The notes beneath the pieces were generated by a model, which saw only the letters and a list, made by a program, of their open reading frames with translations, was not told the origin of the DNA and searched no databases. From assembly GCA_021324945.1 (NCBI GenBank), contig JAJPID010000066.1:1-59474 (forward strand): DNA of 59,474 nucleotides. The letters are read 5' to 3'. Below, in pieces: positions 52,989 through 59,474 of this stretch. The stretch's first letter is position 1, and every line of letters begins with the position of its first letter. Origin of the DNA: Lysobacterales bacterium. GTDB taxonomy: Bacteria; Pseudomonadota; Gammaproteobacteria; Xanthomonadales; Rhodanobacteraceae. The position numbers and the translations under genes are program-made.

Positions 52989-55382
52989 ATGCACACGAAA
53001 ATCCGTGCACGCCTGTTGATCGTCGGCTCGCTGGCGTGGCTCGACATCGGCGCAACATCGAATACCCATGCCGCGAACGACGGCTGGGGCTCGGTCGATC
53101 CGATGATCGGCACCGGCGGCGACGGCCACACCTTTCCCGGTGCGACCGTGCCCTTCGGCATGATCCAGTTGAGCCCCGACACCGCGATGCCGGAGTTCAG
53201 GCACGCCTACAAGTGGGCCGCAGGTTATCAGTACAGCGATCACAGCATCCTCGGTTTCTCGCACACGCATTTCTCCGGTAGCGGGCACTCGGATCTCGGC
53301 GACGTGCTGCTGATGCCAGGCGTAGGTGCGCCGCAACTCGATCCGGGCGATCCCGACAAACCCGGCAGCGGTTACCGCTCTCGTTTCGATCACAAGAACG
53401 AAGTCGCGCAACCCGGGTATTACGCCGTGACGTTGCAGGATTCGGATGTGCGTGCGGAACTGACCGCCAGCGAACGCGTCGGCTGGCACCGCTACACGTT
53501 TCCGCACGGAAAGGACGCGCACCTACTGCTCGATCTGCGGCCCAGCATCTACGATTATCCGGGCAAGGTACTTTGGGCGCGGCTGCAAGTGCGCAGCGAT
53601 GGCACGGTCACCGGTTACCGCGAAACACGCGGCTGGGCGCCGGGTCGGGCTTTGTATTTCGCGATCCGCTTTTCGCAACCGATGCGCTCGCATCAGTTGC
53701 TGAATCGCGAAACGGACATTGTTTACAAAGGCTTCAAGGGCCCGGCTCCCAATCCTGGCGGCAACGACGCGATCGCCGGAGAGCAGCTGGAAGGCGTGTT
53801 CGAGTTCGGGAAATTGAATTCAGCGTTGCTGATGAAAGTTGCGATCTCGACCGTGAGCGAAGCCAACGCCATCGCCAATCTGGACGCCGACGGCAAGGGC
53901 TGGGATTTCGATGCACAACGCGCGGAGGCGAGGCGCGAATGGCAGCAGGTGTTGTCGGCGATCGAGATCGATGCGCCGGAAGCGGTGCGGAAAAGTTTCT
54001 ACACATCGATGTATCACGCGCTGATCGCGCCGAATCTGTCGATGGACGTCAACGGCGAATATCGCGGGCCGGATCACGAGATACATCGCGCGAACGGCTA
54101 CACGTTCTATTCGACGTGGTCGCTGTGGGACGTCTATCGGGCGCAACAGCCGCTGATGACCCTGATCCAGCCGCAAAAGCGCGTGGACGATTTCGTGCAA
54201 TCGCTGGTGGCCGCGCAGCAGGATAGTCCATACGGCATCCTGCCCATCTGGGCGTATGAAGGACTCGAAACCTGGTGCATGATCGGCTATCACGCGGTGC
54301 CAATCATTGCGGATGCGTACATGAAGGGCATCCGCGGTTTCGACGCGAATGCGGCGCTGAGGGCAATGGTGGCGAGCGCGACGTATGCACCATACGGTGG
54401 TCTGCGCGACTACATGCGGCTCGGCTACGTGCCCGAAGACAAGGAACCGGAATCGGTTTCCAAGACATTGGAATACGCCTTCGACGACTGGACAATCGCG
54501 CGCATGGCCGGTGCGATGGGCAAGGACGACATCGCCACGCAGTTCGAGCAGCGCGCGCGGAACTGGCGCAACGTGTTCGATCCGTCGATCGGTTTCACGC
54601 GGTCGAAATTGAGCGATGGAACGTTTCGCGCACCGTTCGATCCTGCCACCGCGGGCGAGAACAGCGGCTTCACCGAGGGCAATTCGTGGCAGTACTCGTG
54701 GTACGAACCGCAGGACGTAGGCGATTTGATCAAGGAGCTCGGCGGCGACGACAAGCTGGTGGCGAGGCTGGACCAGGTATTCGACGCAAAGATCGATCCG
54801 AAAGTATTCGCCACGCTGGAAGACGTCTCAGGCCTGATCGGCTGGTACGCGCACGGCAACGAGCCCAGTCACCACATTGCGTATCTTTACGACTACGCCG
54901 GCGCGCCGTGGAAGACGCAACAGCGGCTGAAACAAATCATGGACAGTCAGTATGCGCCGACACCGACGGGCCTTGCAGGCAACGACGACCTCGGCCAGAT
55001 GTCGGCGTGGTACATCTTCACCGCGCTGGGTTTTTATCCCGTTGCACCAGCCAGCAATCAGTATGTGATCGGCCGGCCGTTCGTGCGCCGCGCGGTACTG
55101 CATCTGCCGAACGGCAAGACGTTCACGATCAGCGCGGACCATCTGGACGACGCGCATCCTTGGGTCGGTGGCGTTGCGCTGAATGGCAAGTCGCTGAAGC
55201 GCGTGTGGATCGGCCACGACGAAATCCTGGCCGGCGGCGATCTGCATTTCACGATGAGCGCACAGCCGAACAAGACCTGGGGAACGTCACCCGACGCGCG
55301 GCCGTATTCGATCAGTGCGTATAAACAAGATACGCCGGTCAAGAGCAGATTCCGGATCGCAGCTTCGCCGCGCCCGGAATGA
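52989..55382 (+). CDS. GH92-family alpha-1,2-mannosidase
   Basis: 797 aa from ATG 52989. Signal peptide over about residues 1-28, ending NTHAAN. GH92 hallmarks are clear: SVDPMIGTGGDGHTFPGATVPFGM at the start of the mature protein, GFSHTHFSGSG, TFYSTWSLWDVYR, EPSHHIAYLYDYAG and GNDDLGQMSAWYIFTALGFYPV. The family removes alpha-mannose from glycans in a calcium-dependent way. The last 11 residues (RFRIAASPRPE) are read from an intergenic repeat, so the ancestral stop was probably lost. No other glycan genes are nearby. Confidence 0.92.
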   Translation: MHTKIRARLLIVGSLAWLDIGATSNTHAANDGWGSVDPMIGTGGDGHTFPGATVPFGMIQLSPDTAMPEFRHAYKWAAGYQYSDHSILGFSHTHFSGSGHSDLGDVLLMPGVGAPQLDPGDPDKPGSGYRSRFDHKNEVAQPGYYAVTLQDSDVRAELTASERVGWHRYTFPHGKDAHLLLDLRPSIYDYPGKVLWARLQVRSDGTVTGYRETRGWAPGRALYFAIRFSQPMRSHQLLNRETDIVYKGFKGPAPNPGGNDAIAGEQLEGVFEFGKLNSALLMKVAISTVSEANAIANLDADGKGWDFDAQRAEARREWQQVLSAIEIDAPEAVRKSFYTSMYHALIAPNLSMDVNGEYRGPDHEIHRANGYTFYSTWSLWDVYRAQQPLMTLIQPQKRVDDFVQSLVAAQQDSPYGILPIWAYEGLETWCMIGYHAVPIIADAYMKGIRGFDANAALRAMVASATYAPYGGLRDYMRLGYVPEDKEPESVSKTLEYAFDDWTIARMAGAMGKDDIATQFEQRARNWRNVFDPSIGFTRSKLSDGTFRAPFDPATAGENSGFTEGNSWQYSWYEPQDVGDLIKELGGDDKLVARLDQVFDAKIDPKVFATLEDVSGLIGWYAHGNEPSHHIAYLYDYAGAPWKTQQRLKQIMDSQYAPTPTGLAGNDDLGQMSAWYIFTALGFYPVAPASNQYVIGRPFVRRAVLHLPNGKTFTISADHLDDAHPWVGGVALNGKSLKRVWIGHDEILAGGDLHFTMSAQPNKTWGTSPDARPYSISAYKQDTPVKSRFRIAASPRPE

Positions 55383-55385
55383 CGA
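55348..55385. repeat. Dispersed 'ggaatgacg' repeat, copy 2
   Basis: 33 of 38 positions match the copy at 50564-50601. This copy overlaps the 3' end of the GH92 gene and supplies its TGA stop. Confidence 0.65.
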
Positions 55386-55466
55386 ACATGAGAGTTGCTT
55401 TCGCGCCGCCCGGCTCTTGACTTCGATTTTCGATCTAGGACTCGTATCCAACTCCGGGTGCCGCCC

Positions 55467-56846
55467 TCAATCGATCGCCAGCTTTTTCAGCTTGTATCGC
55501 AGCGCGCGGAAGGTGATGCCGAGTTTCCTGGCGGCGGCGGTCTTGTTGTAGCGGGTTTCCTTCAACGCCTTCAGGATCGCTTCGCGTTCGACGTTGGAAA
55601 TGTAGTCGTCCAGGCCCACGCCTTCGCCGGGCGCGAAATCTTCCTCGTCGTCCTCGTATTCCTCTTCTTCGTCGCGCGGACGGGAGACCGACGAGGATGA
55701 GGACGGCCGCAGCATCAGGTCGCTGACTTCGATCACTTCGTGTTCGCACAGCGCCACGGCACGCTCGAGGATATTCTCCAGCTCGCGCACGTTGCCCGGA
55801 AAATCGTATTCGGTGAGCGCCTGCAACGCCTCGGGTTTCAATCTCGGCGGTGCGATGCCGGATTGCTCGGCCAGTCGGTCGAGGATGCGCACCGCCAATT
55901 TGGGTACGTCGTTGCGGCGCTCGCGCAGCGGTGGCACGCGCAGTTCGATCACGTTGATGCGGTAGAACAAGTCCTGACGGAACTGCCCAGTTTGCGTCAA
56001 CCGCGCCAGATCCTTGTGCGTGGCCGAGAGGATGCGCACGTCGACCGCGATCTCGCCGCGCCCACCGATCGGCCGCACGACTTTTTCCTGGATGACGCGC
56101 AGCAGTTTCACCTGCATGTGGAGGGGCAACTCCGCGACTTCATCGAGAAATAGCGTGCCGCCGTTCGCCGCCTGGAAAAGGCCGTCCTTGTCGGCGTGCG
56201 CGCCAGTGAACGAGCCCTTCTTGTGGCCGAAGAATTCGCTCTCCGTCAGTTCGGATGGAATCGCGCCGCAGTTCACCGGCACGAACGGGCCTTGCGCACG
56301 CGGGCCCTGCTCGTGAATCAGACGCGCCACCAGTTCCTTGCCGACGCCGGATTCGCCGCTGATGTAGACCGGTGCCTGGCTGCGCGCGAGTTTCTCGATG
56401 CGTGCGCGCACCTCGGCAATCGCCGGCGAGTCGCCGATCAACCGGCCCTGCGCGGGCGTGCCGCCAGACTGTTTTTCCTCCGCCAGTTTCAGCGCGGTCT
56501 GCACCAGCCGGCGAAGCATGTTGATGTCGACCGGCTTGGAAACGAAATCGAACGCGCCGGCCTTCAGTGCGTCGACAGCGGCCTCGACATTGCCATAGGC
56601 GGTGATCATCGCCACCGGCGTATCCGGATACTGCCGCGCGATCAGCTCGATGATCTCCTGCCCCGTGCCGTCGGGCAGGCGCATGTCGGTGAAACACAAG
56701 TCGTAATGCTGCTCGGCCAGCATGCGTTTGGCCTCGGAGACGTTGGCCGCGGCGTCGACGTTCAGATCCATGCGCCCGAGCGTGATGGAGAGCAGCTCGC
56801 GGATGTCTCGCTCGTCGTCGATCACCAGAACGTTCTGCTTGGCCAT
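55467..56846 (-). CDS. pilR: Type IV pilus response regulator PilR
   Basis: 459 aa, an NtrC-family sigma-54 activator. The receiver domain (1-120) has its phospho-acceptor in LCFTDMRLPDG. The AAA+ domain (about 140-370) has Walker A GESGVGKE, the sigma-54 loop GSFTGA and GTLFLDEV. A Fis-type helix-turn-helix ends the protein (NKTAAARKLGITFRALRYKLKKL). It activates pilin (pilA) transcription with RpoN. An unusual acidic run (DEEEEYEDDEEDFA) links the last two domains. The cognate kinase gene is 734 bp away, past an inserted lipoprotein gene. Confidence 0.94.
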   Translation of the reverse strand: MAKQNVLVIDDERDIRELLSITLGRMDLNVDAAANVSEAKRMLAEQHYDLCFTDMRLPDGTGQEIIELIARQYPDTPVAMITAYGNVEAAVDALKAGAFDFVSKPVDINMLRRLVQTALKLAEEKQSGGTPAQGRLIGDSPAIAEVRARIEKLARSQAPVYISGESGVGKELVARLIHEQGPRAQGPFVPVNCGAIPSELTESEFFGHKKGSFTGAHADKDGLFQAANGGTLFLDEVAELPLHMQVKLLRVIQEKVVRPIGGRGEIAVDVRILSATHKDLARLTQTGQFRQDLFYRINVIELRVPPLRERRNDVPKLAVRILDRLAEQSGIAPPRLKPEALQALTEYDFPGNVRELENILERAVALCEHEVIEVSDLMLRPSSSSSVSRPRDEEEEYEDDEEDFAPGEGVGLDDYISNVEREAILKALKETRYNKTAAARKLGITFRALRYKLKKLAID

Positions 56847-57034
56847 GTGCTCATTACCCGGTCGGGGCCATAATCGTGAAGATTTGCAAAGGGTAGCGCG
56901 CGGGGGGAGGCGATGCCACGGTCGGACAGGCATGACGCGGGTTCGCGATGGATTCGGCGTTGCGGATGCCGAGGATTCGCTACGCTATCCGCGCCTTGCG
57001 CCGGCCTCGATCAAACGTCACGAGGAGACGTCGC

Positions 57035-57397
57035 ATGTCTTCTTCAGACTTCGGGGTGATTGGCTCCTGTGGAATGGCGTTCACGATGCTGCTGGCCGTG
57101 ACCGGCTGCGCCGATTTTGCGCAAACCAGGGCTAGTCAGCAGGCGGACGATCAACAACGCTGCGCTTCCTACGGCTATGTCCAAGGAACCGATGCCTTTG
57201 CCGACTGCATGATGCATCAGTCAGATCGGCGCGATTACAAGCAGGCGCGCGTGCAGGCCAATCTGGCCCGCATGCGCCAGTTGTCGCTCGACCGCTGCGG
57301 CGATCCGGGCTACCCGCTTTGCACCGCCGCCAACATGGATGCGCACCTGGATACCGTCGGCAACTTCTGGTACGGCGACGGGTGTCGCGCGCACTGA
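57035..57397 (+). CDS. Small lipoprotein between pilR and pilS
   Basis: 120 aa; not recognised. GAGGAG precedes ATG 57035. The signal peptide ends in VTGC, predicting a lipoprotein after residue 24. The mature part has five more cysteines (CASYGYV, FADCMMH, DRCGDPGYPLC, YGDGCRAH) that could form disulfides in the periplasm. It is on the opposite strand to pilR and pilS. Spacing, codon use and a good ribosome binding site support a real gene. Confidence 0.78.
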   Translation: MSSSDFGVIGSCGMAFTMLLAVTGCADFAQTRASQQADDQQRCASYGYVQGTDAFADCMMHQSDRRDYKQARVQANLARMRQLSLDRCGDPGYPLCTAANMDAHLDTVGNFWYGDGCRAH

Positions 57398-57580
57398 GGG
57401 TGCGATCCCCGGTGCGAATCCTGTGGTTTTCGAGCGGCGACGAATTGCCCCCCGCATCACGCTTGTGCCATGACGCTTGGCGAAACGACCCGCCGCATTC
57501 GCGATCGGGTGCTGACCGCGATCGATCTCGCCGCGACATTCACTACTCAGGACGATTGCTGCTTCGTTCGACGTTGCGCG

Positions 57581-59206
57581 TCATGCTTCCACCCCTGCAG
57601 CAATGCGCGCCGGCGCGGTCAGGGTGATGCGGAAGCAACTGCCGCCGCCGGCAACGGGCACGTATTCGAGGCTGGCCTGATTGGCCTCGCACATCTGCCG
57701 CGCGAGATAGAGTCCCAACCCTGTTCCGTATTCGTGCGTGGTGAAGAACGGTTCGAAAATCTGCGCGGCGACCTTGGGTGGAATGCCGGGCCCGCGGTCG
57801 ATCACTTCGATCAGCGGCGGCCCATCGTCGGTCGCCAGCCTCGCCACCACCATCACGCGCGCGGGTTCGTCCGGAAGACGGCCGTAACGCAACGCGTTCT
57901 GCACCAGGTTCCACACCACCTGCTGCAAGTGTTGCGGATCGGCGAGCGCCTCGACCGCGTGCGGATACAGCAACGCGCGCAGACTGTCGGCGCCGAGATC
58001 GTTGGCTTCCTTGTATTCCTCGACGAAGGTCAGCGCCCAGGCGTTCAAGTCCAGCGCCTCTGGCCTCGAGCGTTCGCGCCGCGACAACTGGAGAATGTTC
58101 TCGATAATCTCGTTCAACCGCCCGCAGTGGTTGTTGATGATCTCGATCATGCGCTGGTCGGCGTCGGGGATCGATTTCGACTCGGCCAGCAACTGCGCCG
58201 AATAACGGATCGCCGCGAGCGGATTTCTGATTTCATGCGCGATCGATGCGGACAGTCTTCCGAGCGTGGTCAGCGTCAACTGCTCGGCGCGGCGCGACAC
58301 CAGCGAAGTGTCGTCCAGAAAGATCAGCACGTGCGAATCGTCGTTGGCAGCGAGACGCGTGAAGCGCGGCACCACTTCCGGCACGCCTTCGGCCAGCGCG
58401 ATCGCCGTGGAATCCGCCTTGTGCGTGGTGCGCCAGTGGTACAGGCGCCGCGACAGCTCCGGCGCGACTTCGCCGAGATCGCGGCGATCGAGGGCGGGAT
58501 TGCCAAGCAGCATCCACGCCGATTCGTTGATCTGGTGGATGTGGTTGGCATCGTCCACCAGCAACACGCCGGTCTTCATGCGGCGGATGATCAGTTCGTT
58601 GACCTGGCTGAGATTGGCCAGATCCAGTCCGCGGCGCTCGGCCAGCGCCTCACTGGCGCGCATCTGATTACCGAGCGCGTAGCACAGCGCGGCGGTGGCG
58701 AAATACGCCAGACCGAACAAGCCGGACTCCAGCAGATTGCGGCCGATGTCGTCCGCGCCCACCAGCGCCTGCCCCACCATCGCCAGCGCAGCCAGTGCGG
58801 CGAAGAATCCGCCCAGACGCGGCGGCAGCAGCAGCGCGCCGGCGCCGACGTTGATGACCAGCATCGCCGCGATGCCGGTGTGCGCGGCCGGCATCATCAG
58901 CGCGGCCAGCAACGCGGCGGTCACGTCGACGCCGAGGAACGCCGCAACCACCGCGTTCAAGCGGCGCGGCATCTGCCGCGTACGCAGCAACGCCAGCAGC
59001 GCAAACAGCAGATACAGCGCGGCCATCACGCGCGCCAGCGAGGGCGCGCGGACCGGCATCCAGTTTATCAACGCTTCGCTGAAAGACAGTCCGACGTAAA
59101 CCAGAGCCTGTAGCACACGATAGAGATTGAGCACGTATAGCTCGCGGCGGACGTGCTCGCCCGCAGAGGACGCACGCGCAACAGGACTGGCGGAAATGCT
59201 CGACAC
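57581..59206 (-). CDS. pilS: Type IV pilus sensor kinase PilS
   Basis: 541 aa from GTG 59206, which has no clear ribosome binding site, so the start is tentative. About six N-terminal membrane helices (residues 30-180), then a PAS domain (about 195-300: GVLLVDDANHIHQINESAWMLLG), the H-box SASIAHEIRNPLAAIRYSAQLL, N-box VVWNLVQNALRYG and G box GTGLGLYLARQMCEAN. It phosphorylates PilR in response to pilin levels in Pseudomonas. sucC follows divergently, as in Xanthomonas. Confidence 0.92.
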   Translation of the reverse strand: MSSISASPVARASSAGEHVRRELYVLNLYRVLQALVYVGLSFSEALINWMPVRAPSLARVMAALYLLFALLALLRTRQMPRRLNAVVAAFLGVDVTAALLAALMMPAAHTGIAAMLVINVGAGALLLPPRLGGFFAALAALAMVGQALVGADDIGRNLLESGLFGLAYFATAALCYALGNQMRASEALAERRGLDLANLSQVNELIIRRMKTGVLLVDDANHIHQINESAWMLLGNPALDRRDLGEVAPELSRRLYHWRTTHKADSTAIALAEGVPEVVPRFTRLAANDDSHVLIFLDDTSLVSRRAEQLTLTTLGRLSASIAHEIRNPLAAIRYSAQLLAESKSIPDADQRMIEIINNHCGRLNEIIENILQLSRRERSRPEALDLNAWALTFVEEYKEANDLGADSLRALLYPHAVEALADPQHLQQVVWNLVQNALRYGRLPDEPARVMVVARLATDDGPPLIEVIDRGPGIPPKVAAQIFEPFFTTHEYGTGLGLYLARQMCEANQASLEYVPVAGGGSCFRITLTAPARIAAGVEA

Positions 59207-59253
59207 GCGGCGATGATCGTGGCAACGCGACTCGGGTACAAGTCCATCAGGAA

Positions 59254-59278
59254 CCCCTCTTCCGCTTGCGGGAGAAGG
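59254..59278. repeat. Short 'ccctcttccgcttgcgg' repeat
   Basis: An almost palindromic unit matching the sequence embedded in sufS at 39257-39280 and related to the hairpin after nth. Confidence 0.5.
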
Positions 59279-59330
59279 AAGCCAAGTACGCAGCATTTGG
59301 CAGGCGAGAGAACACCCGCGGAGAAGACTG

Positions 59331-59356
59331 GGTTCCGGCTTCCGCCGGAATGACGA
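59331..59356. repeat. Short 'ggaatgacg' repeat, copy 3
   Basis: ggttccggcttccgccggaa followed by tgacga, with an internal inverted repeat (ttccggc and gccggaa). It is a shorter relative of the copies at 50564 and 55348, in the pilS-sucC divergent gap. Confidence 0.5.
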
Positions 59357-59437
59357 ATGACCGCATTGGACTTGCCGCGCGCTTGCCGCGAGAATAGTCA
59401 AGTTTGCGCGCACGCGTGGTGCGCGAAAGGACGCACA

Positions 59438-59474
59438 TGAACTTCCACGAATACCAAGCGAAACAATTGTTCGC
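59438..59474 (+). CDS. sucC: Succinyl-CoA synthetase beta subunit, 5' end only
   Basis: The last 37 bases encode MNFHEYQAKQLF, the near-invariant start of SucC, with AAAGGA 6 bp upstream. The rest lies beyond the window. SucCD make succinyl-CoA in the TCA cycle. The order pilR, pilS, sucC matches Xanthomonas relatives. Confidence 0.93.

Noticed and set aside
57470-59113. 547-codon open frame on the plus strand across pilS
   Set aside because: It is antisense to the well-supported kinase, shows no family motif and is rich in Arg, Gln and His, as expected from a GC-rich shadow frame.

Overview
This is a GC-rich chromosomal segment of a gammaproteobacterium, most likely of the Lysobacterales (Xanthomonadales), possibly Rhodanobacteraceae. 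The evidence is gene order and family: a suf operon led by an Rrf2 regulator and ending in a Rieske ferredoxin, pilR and pilS next to sucC, suhB divergent from trmJ, an rnf operon ending in nth, and dispersed GTAG-type REP palindromes and 'ggaatgacg' repeats of the kind common in this order. The genus cannot be fixed from the sequence alone. I found no phage, insertion sequence, CRISPR array, rRNA or tRNA. Genes are densely packed with many 1-4 bp ATGA/GTGA overlaps.

Layout. 1-3.6 kb: a repeat-rich edge, the ribosomal operon rpsF-rpsR-rplI (minus) with a clear terminator, an A-type Fe-S carrier and asnS. 3.7-9.8 kb (plus): a MalM-like lipoprotein, an atypical SDR, an aminomuconate-semialdehyde-type aldehyde dehydrogenase, carbonic anhydrase, an exported protein with an EreA/ChaN-like Glu-His signature, and a RidA/aminomuconate-deaminase-type protein. 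9.8-13.6 kb (minus): a small membrane protein, hutG, gor and a DadA-like amino-acid oxidase. 13.7-17.8 kb: a small unknown protein, an NlpC/P60 lipoprotein, a DoxX protein, slyD, and an SHS-type MFS transporter overlapping a cytochrome c'-like gene. 17.9-25.2 kb (plus): rnfA-rnfB-metallophosphoesterase-rnfC-rnfD-rnfG-rnfE-nth, then rnt. 25.3-31.9 kb: PiT phosphate transporter with its DUF47 partner, a CNNM/CBS protein, trmJ and suhB, rhomboid and GNAT genes. 31.9-37.1 kb: an M20 peptidase, a ComEA-like HhH protein, SET and HutD proteins, and a TctD/TctE-like two-component system. 37.1-43.3 kb (minus): the suf operon, regulator-sufB-sufC-sufD-sufS-GNAT-Rieske. 43.3-50.5 kb: an HDAC-like deacetylase, PduO-type adenosyltransferase, a DUF6580-like membrane protein, two ubiquinone hydroxylases, a frameshifted dienelactone hydrolase, ispB and ssb. 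50.6-59.5 kb: an S9 peptidase divergent from a GH92 mannosidase, pilR and pilS separated by a small lipoprotein gene, and the start of sucC.

How the genes work together. Fe-S biogenesis (Suf plus the A-type carrier) supplies the Fe-S proteins encoded nearby (RnfB, RnfC, Nth, Rieske). Ubiquinone synthesis is represented by ispB and two hydroxylases. The most unusual system is the Rnf complex. Its RnfA has lost both cysteines that normally help hold the intramembrane [2Fe-2S] cluster, while the shortened RnfE keeps its two, and a membrane-anchored metallophosphoesterase is translationally coupled between rnfB and rnfC. That asymmetry, the coupling of an EreA/ChaN-like exported protein to a RidA deaminase, and several sharp palindromes at promoters are the main leads.
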